Assembly: GCF_009391885.1 (NCBI RefSeq)
Contig: NZ_VZII01000037.1
Span: 62,001 to 126,000 of the forward strand
Direction of reading: 5' to 3'
Source: Pseudomonas sp. MN1F
Lineage (GTDB): Bacteria; Pseudomonadota; Gammaproteobacteria; Pseudomonadales; Pseudomonadaceae
DNA length: 64,000 bases
Positions 7,479 through 16,705 of this stretch are shown here, piece by piece. How positions within the stretch are numbered: position 1 is the first letter of the stretch; every line of letters starts with the position of its first letter. The translations under genes and the position numbers were made by a program. Under the pieces are notes generated by a model that did no database searches, had not been told where the DNA came from, and saw nothing but the letters and a program-made list of their open reading frames with translations.

Positions 7479-7883
7479 GCCATGGCCCCGGCTCGTCTGT
7501 AAGCCTGTAACTAACGGCAACTTTTGGTTTAACTACCCGCACAGTTTTACAGCCATCCGAATGAATGTTTATGCGTATCAAAGTTATTGGTAGGTTCACA
7601 CTTGGCCAGTAACCTGAACCTCAGCTGTCTGCGCCTGCAATGTAATGATAAACCCACCCATTTTTTATACTTCTTTCACAAAATCGAGCATAACCTTGGG
7701 CGGATAAGCCCCTGACAATCACTACGGCATGGATGACTGAACCCTGCAGAAAACCTGACTTGGCGCAACACAGCAAGTTTTAGCCTGTGTACAGGATGCA
7801 AAAAACTTCTTTGCGTCTACGCTGGCAATTGAACCAATGAAATCAATGGGTTCTGTCTTTTTTCCGGTATCACCGAGGTGCTC
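7479..7883 (+). promoter_or_regulatory. Upstream region and leader of the arn operon
   Basis: These 405 bases carry no convincing gene and are more AT-rich than the flanks, consistent with a promoter region. A TATACT (7666-7671) is a possible -10 without a good -35. Nearer arnB there are two successive predicted hairpins: AAGTTTT...AAAACTT (7775-7781 with 7802-7808) enclosing CCTGT/ACAGG, and GAACC...GGTTC (about 7831-7853), followed by a U-rich tract at 7854-7863. arn operons in pseudomonads are typically induced by PmrAB, PhoPQ or related systems. I could not identify a convincing PmrA box by eye. Confidence 0.4.
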
Positions 7884-9032
7884 ATGAGTGAGGCGTTTCT
7901 CCCCTTCTCGCGTCCGAGTATGGGCGAAGAAGAAATTGCGGCTGTCGAAAAAGTCCTGCGTTCTGGCTGGATCACGACCGGGCCACAGAACCAGGCACTT
8001 GAAGAGCAGTTCGCGCAGTACGTCGGTTGCCGCCATGCGGTAGCCCTGTCATCGGCCACCGGCGGTATGCACATCGCCCTGCTGGCACTGGGTATCGGCC
8101 CGGGGGATGAAGTCATCACCCCGTCGCAGACCTGGGTGTCCACGGCCAACATGATTTCCCTGCTCGGTGCCACGCCGGTGTTTGTCGATGTCGATCGCGA
8201 CACCCTGATGACCGACGCAGCGCGCATCGAAGCGGCCATCACCCCGCGGACCAAGGCCATCATTCCGGTTCACTACGCCGGTGCGGCCTTTGACCTCGAC
8301 CCGCTGTACGCACTTGCCGACAAGCATGGCATCGCCGTCATCGAAGACGCCGCCCATGCCGCCGGCACCCGCTACAAGGGCCGCCATGTCGGTGCCCGAG
8401 GCACGGCGATTTTCTCGTTCCATGCGATCAAGAACATGACCTGCGCCGAGGGCGCGATGTTCGTCAGCGACGACGAAGCCCTGGCCAGCCGCGTGCGCAT
8501 GCTCAAGTTCCATGGCCTGGGTGTCGACGCCTACGACCGCATGACCCATGGCCGCAAGCCCCAGGCCCAGGTCATCGAGCCCGGCTTCAAGTACAACCTC
8601 GCCGACATCAACGCCGCCATCGCCCTGGTGCAACTGAAGCGCCTGGATGCGATCAACGCCCGCCGTACCGAGCTGGCCGCCCGTTACCAGCAACGCCTGG
8701 CAGGCCTGCCGGTCCAGCCTCTGGCCGTGCCGGACTACCCGCAGCAGCACGCCTGGCACCTGTACATCCTGCGCATCGACAGCGAACGCTGTGGCCTGGA
8801 CCGCGAAGCCTTCATGAAAGGCCTGCAGGAGCGCGGCATCGGCACCGGCATCCACTTCATCGCCACTCACCTGCACACCTGGTACCGCCAGCGTGATCCG
8901 CAACTGTCGCTGCCGAACACCGAATGGAACTCGGCGCGGCTGTGCTCCATTCCGTTGTTCCCCGACATGACCGACCAGGACCTCGACCGGGTCGTCGCCG
9001 CCATTGAACAGCTTGTGGGAAATCGCTCGTGA
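7884..9032 (+). CDS. arnB: UDP-4-amino-4-deoxy-L-arabinose aminotransferase
   Basis: ArnB is a PLP-dependent DegT/DnrJ/EryC1-family aminotransferase that converts UDP-4-keto-arabinose to UDP-L-Ara4N, using glutamate as amino donor, for lipid A modification. At 382 residues it has the family's length. The PLP lysine is K183 in FHAIKNMTCAEG, preceded by the EDAAHAAGT phosphate-binding/aspartate motif at about residues 154-162. The C-terminal GTGIHFIATHLHTWY segment is typical of the family. ATG at 7884 gives MSEAFLPF; an in-frame GTG two codons earlier is the alternative. It is the first gene of an operon with 1-4 base overlaps throughout. Confidence 0.95.
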   Translation: MSEAFLPFSRPSMGEEEIAAVEKVLRSGWITTGPQNQALEEQFAQYVGCRHAVALSSATGGMHIALLALGIGPGDEVITPSQTWVSTANMISLLGATPVFVDVDRDTLMTDAARIEAAITPRTKAIIPVHYAGAAFDLDPLYALADKHGIAVIEDAAHAAGTRYKGRHVGARGTAIFSFHAIKNMTCAEGAMFVSDDEALASRVRMLKFHGLGVDAYDRMTHGRKPQAQVIEPGFKYNLADINAAIALVQLKRLDAINARRTELAARYQQRLAGLPVQPLAVPDYPQQHAWHLYILRIDSERCGLDREAFMKGLQERGIGTGIHFIATHLHTWYRQRDPQLSLPNTEWNSARLCSIPLFPDMTDQDLDRVVAAIEQLVGNRS

Positions 9033-10051
9033 GACCTTACCCGATCCATTGCGTGTCCATCGTCATCCCCGTCTACAACGAGCAGGAAAGCCTGCCCGAG
9101 CTGCTGCGCCGCACCGGCGCAGCTTGCCAGCAGCTGCGTCACCCCTATGAAATCGTGCTGGTGGACGACGGCAGCCGCGACAACTCGGCGCAAATCCTCG
9201 AAGACGCCGCCCAGGCCGAAAACAGCCCGTTCGTGGCGGTCATCCTCAACCGCAACTACGGCCAGCATGCGGCGATCATGGCCGGTTTCGAGCAGTGCAA
9301 GGGCGACGTGGTGATCACCCTCGATGCCGACTTGCAAAACCCGCCGGAAGAAATCCCGCGGCTGGTCGCCGAAGCCGAACGCGGCTTCGACGTGGTCGGC
9401 ACGGTGCGCAGCAACCGCCAGGACTCGGCCCTGCGCCGCTGGCCGTCGAAAGTGATCAACTACGCGGTCAAGCGCTCTACCGGCGTTGCCATGAGCGACT
9501 ATGGGTGCATGCTGCGTGCCTACCGGCGCACGGTGATCGACGCCATGCTGGCCTGCCGCGAGCGCAGCACCTTCATCCCGATCCTGGCCAACAGCTTCGC
9601 CCGCCACACCACCGAGATCACCGTGCACCACGCCGAGCGCGAACACGGCGATTCGAAGTACAGCCCGATGCGCCTGATCAGCCTGATGTTCGACCTGATC
9701 ACCTGCATGACCACCACGCCGTTGCGCCTGCTGAGCATCGTCGGTTTCAGCATGGCCGCGCTCGGCGTGCTGTTCGCCATCGGGCTCATCGTGTTGCGCC
9801 TGGCGTTTGGCCCAGGCTGGGCCGGTAACGGCCTGTTCGTGCTGTTCGCCGTGCTGTTCGTGTTCACCGGTGGCCAGTTCATCGGCATGGGCCTGCTCGG
9901 CGAGTACCTGGGGCGCATGTACAGCGATGTGCGCGCCCGCCCGCGATTTTTCATCGAGAAAGTGCTGCGCAGCGGCCCACCGCCTGTGTCGGCCCAAAGC
10001 GTCACCGTTGACGGTTTCAATTCCTCTACTTCTGGTCAGGTTCACTCATGA
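9029..10051 (+). CDS. arnC: Undecaprenyl-phosphate 4-deoxy-4-formamido-L-arabinose transferase
   Basis: ArnC is a GT2 family membrane glycosyltransferase that transfers formylated Ara4N from UDP to undecaprenyl phosphate on the cytoplasmic face. The 340-residue protein has the N-terminal GT-A domain (IVIPVYNEQESLPEL; VLVDDGSRDNS; TLDADLQNPPEEIP with its DXD-type metal motif) and two C-terminal transmembrane helices at about residues 235-260 and 268-295. It starts with GTG at 9029, overlapping the arnB stop by 4 bases, so translation is coupled. Its own end overlaps arnA by 4 bases. Confidence 0.95.
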   Translation: MRPYPIHCVSIVIPVYNEQESLPELLRRTGAACQQLRHPYEIVLVDDGSRDNSAQILEDAAQAENSPFVAVILNRNYGQHAAIMAGFEQCKGDVVITLDADLQNPPEEIPRLVAEAERGFDVVGTVRSNRQDSALRRWPSKVINYAVKRSTGVAMSDYGCMLRAYRRTVIDAMLACRERSTFIPILANSFARHTTEITVHHAEREHGDSKYSPMRLISLMFDLITCMTTTPLRLLSIVGFSMAALGVLFAIGLIVLRLAFGPGWAGNGLFVLFAVLFVFTGGQFIGMGLLGEYLGRMYSDVRARPRFFIEKVLRSGPPPVSAQSVTVDGFNSSTSGQVHS

Positions 10052-12054
10052 GTGCAAAAACAGTTGTCTTCGCGTACCACGACATCGGCTGCGCCGGCAT
10101 TGAAGCCCTGCTCGACAGCGGCTATGACATCGCAGCGGTGTTCACTCATGCCGACGACCCCAAGGAAAACGCCTTCTACGCCTCGGTTGCCCAGCTGTGT
10201 GCCCGCAAAGGCATCCCGGTGCATGCGCCGGAGGACGTCAACCACCCGCTGTGGGTCGAGCGCATCAGCCAGCTCAACCCCGACTACCTGTTCTCGTTCT
10301 ACTACCGCAACCTGCTGGGCGAACCGTTGCTGGCCACCGGCCGCAAAGGCGCGTTCAACCTGCACGGCTCGTTGCTGCCGCGCTACCGCGGCCGCGCACC
10401 GGCAAACTGGGTGCTGGTCAACGGCGAAACCGAAACCGGCGTGACCCTGCACCGCATGGTCAAGCGCGCCGATGCCGGCGCCATTGTTGCCCAGCTGCGC
10501 GTGGCCATCGAACGCAGCGACACCGCGCTGAGCCTGCATGGCAAGCTGCGCGCGGCTGCCGCAGACTTGCTGCGTGACACCCTGCCGGACCTGCGCCAAG
10601 GCAAAGTCAGCGAAACCCCGCAGGATGAATCCAAAGCCACGGTGTTCGGCCGCCGCACTGCAGCCGACGGCCGCCTGGACTGGCAACAGCCTGCCGAAAC
10701 CCTGTTCAACCTGGTGCGGGCGGTGACCCAGCCCTACCCTGGCGCCTTCTGCCAGGTCGGTGAGCACAAGCTGATCGTCTGGAGCGCCGAGGTGGTCAAG
10801 GGCAACGACGGCCTGGCCGCTGGCCGTGTGATCAGCACCGACCCGCTGCGCATCGCCTGTGGCGAGGACTCGCTGGTGATCAATGCCGGTCAGCGCAACG
10901 ACAACGGCCTGTACCTGAGCGGCCCGCAACTGGCCAACGAACTGGGCCTGGTCGAAGGTTCGCTGCTGCGTGGCGCCGATGCCCGCCGCGCCACGCGCCG
11001 TACCCGGGTACTGATCCTCGGCGTCAACGGCTTCATCGGTAACCACCTGTCCGAGCGCCTGCTCAACGACGAGCGCTACGAGGTCTACGGCCTGGATATC
11101 GGCTCCGACGCCATCGAGCGCCTGCGCAGCCACCCACGCTTCCACTTCGTCGAAGGCGACATCAGCATTCACTCCGAGTGGATCGAGTACCACATCAAGA
11201 AGTGCGACGTGGTGCTGCCACTGGTGGCCATTGCCACGCCGATCGAATACACCCGCAACCCACTGCGCGTCTTCGAGCTGGACTTCGAAGAGAACCTGCG
11301 CCTGGTGCGCTACTGCGTCAAGTACAACAAGCGCGTGATCTTCCCGTCGACCTCGGAAGTCTACGGCATGTGCGAAGACCCGAATTTCGACGAAGACACC
11401 TCCAACCTGGTGGTCGGGCCGATCAACAAGCAGCGCTGGATCTACTCGGTGTCCAAGCAGTTGCTTGACCGGGTCATCTGGGCCTACGGCCAGAAAGGCC
11501 TGAACTTCACCCTGTTCCGCCCCTTCAACTGGATGGGCCCACGCCTGGACCGCCTGGACTCGGCGCGTATCGGCAGCTCCCGGGCCATCACCCAACTGAT
11601 CCTGAACCTGGTGGAAGGCACGCCGATCCGCCTGTTCGACGGCGGCGCGCAGAAGCGTTGCTTCACCGACATCGCCGACGGCGTCGAGGCCCTGGCACGG
11701 ATCATCGACAACGACAACGATGCCTGCAACGGCCAGATCATCAACATCGGCAACCCGGACAACGAAGCCAGCATCCGCCAGCTCGGCGAAGAGCTGCTGC
11801 GCCAGTTCGAAGCCCACCCGCTGCGCAGCCACTTCCCACCGTTCGCCGGTTTCCGCGACGTCGAGAGCAAGGCGTTCTACGGCGGCGGCTACCAGGACGT
11901 GTCCCACCGCAAGCCGAGCATCGCCAACGCCAAGCGCCTGCTGAACTGGGAGCCGACCGTGGAGATGCGCGAAACCATCGGCAACACGCTGGACTTCTTC
12001 CTGCGTGAAGCGATGCGCGAGATCGAGGCTCGTCCGGCAGAAGAAGCTCGCTGA
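10048..12054 (+). CDS. arnA: Bifunctional UDP-glucuronate decarboxylase / UDP-Ara4N formyltransferase
   Basis: This 668-residue protein is a little longer than the 660 of E. coli ArnA. The N-terminal domain (about 1-300) is the formyltransferase, with catalytic N104, H106 (FNLHGSLLPRYRGRAP) and D142. The C-terminal domain (about 318-660) is an SDR-fold oxidative decarboxylase with the NAD site VLILGVNGFIGNHLSERL and the catalytic T435-S436-E437 in PSTSEVYG. It supplies UDP-4-keto-pentose to ArnB and formylates the ArnB product for ArnC. It overlaps arnC by 4 bases and arnD by 1 base. A 621-codon antisense frame here is a GC artefact. Confidence 0.96.
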   Translation: MSAKTVVFAYHDIGCAGIEALLDSGYDIAAVFTHADDPKENAFYASVAQLCARKGIPVHAPEDVNHPLWVERISQLNPDYLFSFYYRNLLGEPLLATGRKGAFNLHGSLLPRYRGRAPANWVLVNGETETGVTLHRMVKRADAGAIVAQLRVAIERSDTALSLHGKLRAAAADLLRDTLPDLRQGKVSETPQDESKATVFGRRTAADGRLDWQQPAETLFNLVRAVTQPYPGAFCQVGEHKLIVWSAEVVKGNDGLAAGRVISTDPLRIACGEDSLVINAGQRNDNGLYLSGPQLANELGLVEGSLLRGADARRATRRTRVLILGVNGFIGNHLSERLLNDERYEVYGLDIGSDAIERLRSHPRFHFVEGDISIHSEWIEYHIKKCDVVLPLVAIATPIEYTRNPLRVFELDFEENLRLVRYCVKYNKRVIFPSTSEVYGMCEDPNFDEDTSNLVVGPINKQRWIYSVSKQLLDRVIWAYGQKGLNFTLFRPFNWMGPRLDRLDSARIGSSRAITQLILNLVEGTPIRLFDGGAQKRCFTDIADGVEALARIIDNDNDACNGQIINIGNPDNEASIRQLGEELLRQFEAHPLRSHFPPFAGFRDVESKAFYGGGYQDVSHRKPSIANAKRLLNWEPTVEMRETIGNTLDFFLREAMREIEARPAEEAR

Positions 12055-12938
12055 TGCAGGCAGGGTTGCGCATCGATGTCGATACCTACCGCGGCACCCG
12101 TGAAGGTGTGCCGCGCTTGTTGGAGTTGCTCGACGAGGCGCAGGTCAAGGCGACGTTCTTCTTCAGTGTCGGGCCGGACAACATGGGGCGCCACCTGTGG
12201 CGCCTGGTCCGCCCGCAGTTCTTGTGGAAGATGCTGCGCTCCAATGCTGCCGGGCTGTACGGCTGGGACATTCTCCTGGCCGGCACCGCCTGGCCCGGCA
12301 AGCCGATTGGCCGCGACCTCGGGCACCTGATGCGTCAGGCCCGCGACGCCGGCCACGAGGTCGGCCTGCACGCCTGGGACCACCACGGCTGGCAGGCCAA
12401 TGCCGGGCACTGGAGCATGGCGCAACTGACCGAGCAGATCCGTCAGGGCGTCGACACCCTCAGTGACATCCTCGGCGCGCCGGTTGACTGCTCGGCCGTC
12501 GCCGGTTGGCGCGCGGACGAGCGGGTGATCGAGGCCAAGCAGGGCTTCGGCTTTCGCTACAACAGCGACTGCCGAGGTAGCCACCTGTTCCGCCCCAGGC
12601 TGGCCGACGGCTCGCCTGGGGCGCCGCAGGTTCCGGTGGACATGCCGACCTTCGACGAGGTTGTCGGCCCGCAGGTGGCTGCCGCGCACTTCAACGAATT
12701 CATCCTCGGGCAATTCCGCCCACAGGCACTCAACGTCTACACCATCCATGCAGAGGTAGAAGGGATTCTGATGGCCCAGGACTTCCGCCAATTGCTGGCC
12801 GATGCACGCCAGCGCGAGATTGCGTTCAAACCGTTGGGCGAGTTGCTCCCCGCCTCGCTCGACTCGTTGCCCGTTGCCAGTGTGCAGCGCGGCACCCTGC
12901 AAGGCCGTGAGGGCTGGCTGGGAGTGCAAGGCTCATGA
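12054..12938 (+). CDS. arnD: 4-deoxy-4-formamido-L-arabinose-phosphoundecaprenol deformylase
   Basis: ArnD is a NodB-type polysaccharide deacetylase homologue that removes the formyl group from undecaprenyl-phosphate-Ara4FN before the lipid is flipped. The 294-residue protein starts MQAGLRIDVDTYRGTREGVP, where the DVDT motif provides the metal-binding and general-base aspartates. The histidine metal ligands are in HEVGLHAWDHHGW (about residues 100-112), and the conserved AGWRADERVIEAKQ motif follows at about 155. It starts at the ATG sharing its A with the arnA stop and ends overlapping arnT by 4 bases. Confidence 0.95.
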   Translation: MQAGLRIDVDTYRGTREGVPRLLELLDEAQVKATFFFSVGPDNMGRHLWRLVRPQFLWKMLRSNAAGLYGWDILLAGTAWPGKPIGRDLGHLMRQARDAGHEVGLHAWDHHGWQANAGHWSMAQLTEQIRQGVDTLSDILGAPVDCSAVAGWRADERVIEAKQGFGFRYNSDCRGSHLFRPRLADGSPGAPQVPVDMPTFDEVVGPQVAAAHFNEFILGQFRPQALNVYTIHAEVEGILMAQDFRQLLADARQREIAFKPLGELLPASLDSLPVASVQRGTLQGREGWLGVQGS

Positions 12939-14584
12939 ACAGACGCTGGACGCTACCGCTGCTGCTCGGCCTGTTCGTGCTGGCCTTCTTGCTGCCACTG
13001 GGCGGCCATGGCTTGTGGATCCCCGACGAAACCCGCTACGCCCAGGTCAGCCAGGAGATGCTGCTGACCGGCAACTGGGTCTCGCCCCACTTCATGGGGC
13101 TGCGCTACTTCGAAAAACCCGCCGCCGGCTACTGGATGATCGCCCTCAGCCAAGGCCTGTTCGGCCAGAACCTGTTCGGCGTGCGCTTTGCCTCGGCACT
13201 GAGCGTCGGCCTGAGCCTGATCCTGTGCTACCTGGTGGCACGCCGCCTGTGGAACGACCCGCGCAAGAGCCTGGTCTGCACCCTGGTGTACATGAGCTTC
13301 TGCGTCATGGTCGGCCAGGCCGTCTATGCCAACCTCGATCCGCAGTTCACCCTGTGGGTCAACCTCAGCCTGGTGGCCCTGTGGTTCGCCGTGGACAGCC
13401 GCAGCAAGGGCCAGCGCCTTGCGGCCTGGGCGGTACTGGGGCTGGCCTGTGCCATGGGCTTCATGACCAAGGGCTTTCTGGCCTGGCTGTTGCCGGTGCT
13501 GATCGCGCTGCCGTGGATGCTCTGGCAGAAGCGCTGGCGCGAACTGTTGGTGTACGGGCCGGTGGCCGTGGTGGTGGCGATTGTCGTCAGCCTGCCTTGG
13601 GTGCTGGCGGTGCACGTTCAGGAGCCGGACTACTGGCGGTTCTTCTTCTGGCATGAGCACATCCGCCGGTTTGCCGGTGACGATGCCCAGCACAGCGCCC
13701 CGTTCTGGTACTACCTGCCGCTGCTGGTGGCCTACAGCCTGCCCTGGGTCGCCATGCTGCCACCGGCCCTGAAACACGCCTGGCAGAGCCGTACTCAGGC
13801 CAAGGTCGTCTTTTTGCTGCTGTGGCTGCTGATGCCGTTGCTGTTCTTCAGCCTCAGCAAGGGCAAGTTGCCGACCTACATCTTCCCGTGCCTGCTGCCA
13901 TTGGCCCTGCTGATCGGCTACGCACTGGAAGAGCAGCTGCGCCTGCATCAAGGCCGCGCACTGGGCATCAACGGCTGGATCAACGTGGTGATTGGCGTGC
14001 TCGCCTTGATCGCACTGGCCTGGCTGCAGTTGAAAAAGCCGGTTTACAACCACGAACTGACCAGCCTGCTGCTGCTGTGCGTGGCGCTGGTGGGGTGGAC
14101 GGTCGCCAGCCTGGCCCAGGCTCTATCACCGCTGCGCCGCTGGGCGGCACCGGTGCTGGGCAGCCTGGTGCTGATGGCCCTGCTGCCGGCGGCAATGCCC
14201 AAGTCGATAGAAGGCAACAAGATGCCCGACCAGTTCATCCTGCAGCACCTCGACGAACTGTCGGGTGCCACTCACCTGCTGAGCAACGACCTCGGTGCGG
14301 CATCAGCACTGGCCTGGCGCCTGCGACAGCCGAACGTGGTGTTCTACAACACTGTCGGTGAACTGAAGTACGGCCTGGCGACCCCGGAAGGTCAGGGACG
14401 GCTATTGAACGAAAAGAACGCTCGCCAGTGGGTGGATGACGCCCGCCGCAGTGGCACGGTCGCTGTGGTGATGCGGGTCAAGGGTGAAGATGAGCAACGT
14501 GAGCTCGCCATGCTGCCCGAAGATGGCACGCGCTACCAGCAGGGCAAGATGGTGATCCTCATTCTGCCCAGAGTCGCGCCATGA
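12935..14584 (+). CDS. arnT: 4-amino-4-deoxy-L-arabinose transferase (lipid A)
   Basis: ArnT is a GT-C fold (PMT/GT83) inner-membrane enzyme that transfers L-Ara4N from undecaprenyl phosphate to lipid A phosphates at the periplasmic face, giving resistance to polymyxins and cationic peptides. The 549-residue protein has about 12-13 hydrophobic helices. The first periplasmic loop carries IPDETRYAQVSQEM with the conserved acidic residues after helix 1, then FMGLRYFEKPAAGYWM. The C-terminal 130 residues form a soluble periplasmic domain. Overlaps of 4 bases with arnD and with arnE indicate one transcript and coupled translation. Confidence 0.95.
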   Translation: MNRRWTLPLLLGLFVLAFLLPLGGHGLWIPDETRYAQVSQEMLLTGNWVSPHFMGLRYFEKPAAGYWMIALSQGLFGQNLFGVRFASALSVGLSLILCYLVARRLWNDPRKSLVCTLVYMSFCVMVGQAVYANLDPQFTLWVNLSLVALWFAVDSRSKGQRLAAWAVLGLACAMGFMTKGFLAWLLPVLIALPWMLWQKRWRELLVYGPVAVVVAIVVSLPWVLAVHVQEPDYWRFFFWHEHIRRFAGDDAQHSAPFWYYLPLLVAYSLPWVAMLPPALKHAWQSRTQAKVVFLLLWLLMPLLFFSLSKGKLPTYIFPCLLPLALLIGYALEEQLRLHQGRALGINGWINVVIGVLALIALAWLQLKKPVYNHELTSLLLLCVALVGWTVASLAQALSPLRRWAAPVLGSLVLMALLPAAMPKSIEGNKMPDQFILQHLDELSGATHLLSNDLGAASALAWRLRQPNVVFYNTVGELKYGLATPEGQGRLLNEKNARQWVDDARRSGTVAVVMRVKGEDEQRELAMLPEDGTRYQQGKMVILILPRVAP

Positions 14585-14925
14585 GTTGGCTGCTGCTGTT
14601 GACCGCCTGCCTGCTGACCTGCCTGGGCCAGGTGGCGCAGAAGTTCGCCGTGGAAGGCTGGCGTGGGCAACAAGGGCCGTGGGCGGACAAGTTGCGTTCG
14701 CCCTGGTTGTGGCTGGCCCTCCTCGCCCTCGGCAGCGGTTTGCTGGTCTGGCTGCTGGTGCTGCAGCGCATGGAGGTGGGCATCGCCTATCCGATGCTCA
14801 GCCTGAATTTCGTGGTGATCACCCTGATCGCCCGCTTCGGCTTCCATGAACCGGTCGATCGCCGCCACTGGTTGGGGGTGGCGCTGGTCATCGCTGGCGT
14901 GGCACTGCTGGGGCAGCAATCATGA
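14581..14925 (+). CDS. arnE: Undecaprenyl-phosphate-Ara4N flippase subunit ArnE
   Basis: This 114-residue EmrE-like (small multidrug resistance fold) membrane protein has four hydrophobic helices, starting MSWLLLLTACLLTCLGQVAQKFAVEGW. The 'GQVAQKxAVxGW' and 'MEVGIAYPMLSLNFV' segments are typical of ArnE. With ArnF it forms the heteromer proposed to flip undecaprenyl-phosphate-Ara4N across the inner membrane. It overlaps arnT and arnF by 4 bases each. Confidence 0.93.
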   Translation: MSWLLLLTACLLTCLGQVAQKFAVEGWRGQQGPWADKLRSPWLWLALLALGSGLLVWLLVLQRMEVGIAYPMLSLNFVVITLIARFGFHEPVDRRHWLGVALVIAGVALLGQQS

Positions 14926-15335
14926 ACCAGCGCCTTGGCATCACCTTTGCCCTGGGCAGCGTGCTGCTGGTCAGCAGCGCCCAGCTGGCCATGCGCTGGA
15001 GCATGACCCGCCTGCCGCAGCCCGGCCAATGGCTATCGGCGCTGGCCGTTCAGGGCGTCGATGCCGTCGCCGTGGCCGTGGTCCTGGCGGCGATCGCCGC
15101 CTATGGCCTGTCGATGCTCTGCTGGCTGCTGGCCCTGCGCGATCTGCCGCTGGGCCGGGCCTACTCGCTGCTGAGCCTGAGCTACGCCCTGGTTTACCTG
15201 TTGGCGGCAAGCCTGCCGCTGTTCGACGAATCCTTCAGCTTGAGCAAATCACTGGGCGTGGCACTGGTCATGCTCGGGGTCATTACTATCAATACGCGTC
15301 CGGCCCGTTCGCCTGCATCAAGGAGTGCTCCATGA
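14922..15335 (+). CDS. arnF: Undecaprenyl-phosphate-Ara4N flippase subunit ArnF
   Basis: This 137-residue EmrE-fold protein with four helices is the partner of ArnE. Characteristic features are SAQLAMRWSMTRLPQP near residue 25 and LRDLPLGRAYSLLSLSYALVYLLAA at about 68-92. The C-terminus is short and basic (NTRPARSPASRSAP). It overlaps the start of ugd by 4 bases, and the ugd ribosome binding site AAGGAG is embedded in its last codons. Confidence 0.93.
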   Translation: MNQRLGITFALGSVLLVSSAQLAMRWSMTRLPQPGQWLSALAVQGVDAVAVAVVLAAIAAYGLSMLCWLLALRDLPLGRAYSLLSLSYALVYLLAASLPLFDESFSLSKSLGVALVMLGVITINTRPARSPASRSAP

Positions 15336-16705
15336 AAATTACAGTGTTTGGTAGCGGGTACGTCGGCCTGGTGCAAGCCGCGGTACTGGCCGAAGTCGGC
15401 CATGATGTGGTGTGCATGGACGTCGACGAGAAGAAGGTCGAGTTGTTGCGCCAAGGCCATGTCAGCATCTTTGAACCGGGCCTTTCCAGCCTGGTGCGCG
15501 AAGGCCTGGAGGGCGGCCGCCTGCAGTTCACCACCGATGAAAAGCTTGCCGTCGAACATGGCCGCGTCGCCTTCATCGCCGTCGGCACCCCCTCCTGCCC
15601 GGATGGTTCGGCAGACCTCAAGTATGTGCTGTCGGTCGGCGACGCGGTCGCCCGCCACCGCCAGCAACCGCTGATTCTGGTCGAGAAATCCACGGTACCG
15701 GTCGGCACCGGTGACACCCTGCGCGCCCACATCAACACCGCGCTCGCTGGCCGTGAACTGCGTATCGATATCGTGTCCAACCCGGAATTCCTCAAGGAAG
15801 GCTCGGCCGTCGCCGATTGCCGCCGGCCGGACCGTATCGTCATCGGTTGCGAGGGTGAAGACGTGCGCGATGTCATGCGCGACCTCTACTCACCGTTCAA
15901 CCGCAACCATGACCGCATCATGTTCATGGACCTGCGCAGCGCCGAGCTGACCAAGTACGCCGCCAACTGCATGCTTGCCACCAAGATCAGCTTCATCAAC
16001 CAGATCGCCGAGCTGGCCGAACACCTGGGCGCCGATATCGAATCGGTGCGCCAGGGCATCGGTGCCGATACCCGCATCGGCTACCACTTCATCTACCCAG
16101 GCTGCGGCTATGGCGGCTCGTGCTTCCCCAAGGACATGCGTGCGTTGATCCACAGTGCCGGGCAGGTGCATTGCTCCAGCGACCTGCTGCAGGCGGTCGA
16201 GGCGATCAACGAGCGGCAGAAGCACAAGCTGTTCGATCGCATCAACGCGTTCTACAACGGCGACCTGGCCGGCAAGACCTTTGCCGTGTGGGGCCTGGCG
16301 TTCAAGCCCAACACCGACGACATGCGCGACGCTCCCAGCCGCGTGCTGCTCGAGTCGCTGTTTGCTGCCGGTGCCAGCGTGCGTGCCTTCGACCCCGAGG
16401 CCATGCAGGAAACCCAGCACCTGTATCCGGATGAAGAGAAATTGATGCTGATGGGTACCCCGGAATCGGTACTGTCCGGCGCCGACGCGTTGATCATCTG
16501 CACCGAATGGCAACAGTTCAAGGCGCCGGATTTCGACCTGATCCAGCAACGCCTGAAGGCACCGGTGATCTTCGACGGGCGTAACCTCTATGATGCCGAG
16601 CGGCTGGCGCGCAAAGGCTTCAAGTACTTCCCGATCGGCCGTGGCGACTCCTGCCAGTTGCCGGTTTCCCCGCAACTGCCCCGCCAGGGTTCGAAAGCGG
16701 CGTGA
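15332..16705 (+). CDS. ugd: UDP-glucose 6-dehydrogenase
   Basis: Ugd oxidises UDP-glucose to UDP-glucuronate with two NAD+, providing the precursor that ArnA decarboxylates. The 457-residue protein begins MKITVFGSGYVGLVQAAVLAEVGHDV, the Rossmann NAD motif. The catalytic cysteine is C264 in CGYGGSCFPKDM, and the middle and C-terminal UDP-binding domains have normal length. Co-transcription with arn genes is the usual Pseudomonas arrangement. A long upstream open frame makes other starts possible, but the ATG at 15332 with AAGGAG 7 bases before it is clear. It overlaps the next gene by 4 bases. Confidence 0.95.
   Translation: MKITVFGSGYVGLVQAAVLAEVGHDVVCMDVDEKKVELLRQGHVSIFEPGLSSLVREGLEGGRLQFTTDEKLAVEHGRVAFIAVGTPSCPDGSADLKYVLSVGDAVARHRQQPLILVEKSTVPVGTGDTLRAHINTALAGRELRIDIVSNPEFLKEGSAVADCRRPDRIVIGCEGEDVRDVMRDLYSPFNRNHDRIMFMDLRSAELTKYAANCMLATKISFINQIAELAEHLGADIESVRQGIGADTRIGYHFIYPGCGYGGSCFPKDMRALIHSAGQVHCSSDLLQAVEAINERQKHKLFDRINAFYNGDLAGKTFAVWGLAFKPNTDDMRDAPSRVLLESLFAAGASVRAFDPEAMQETQHLYPDEEKLMLMGTPESVLSGADALIICTEWQQFKAPDFDLIQQRLKAPVIFDGRNLYDAERLARKGFKYFPIGRGDSCQLPVSPQLPRQGSKAA

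Noticed and set aside
7479..7883. PmrA/PhoP box upstream of arnB
   Set aside because: I looked for repeated CTTAA-type and GTTTA-type half-sites but found no convincing pair. The region may still be controlled by such a system.
10042..11907. A 621-codon open frame on the minus strand within arnA
   Set aside because: It is antisense to arnA, whose catalytic motifs are intact; composition (many Q, A, V, R) is typical of shadow frames in GC-rich DNA.
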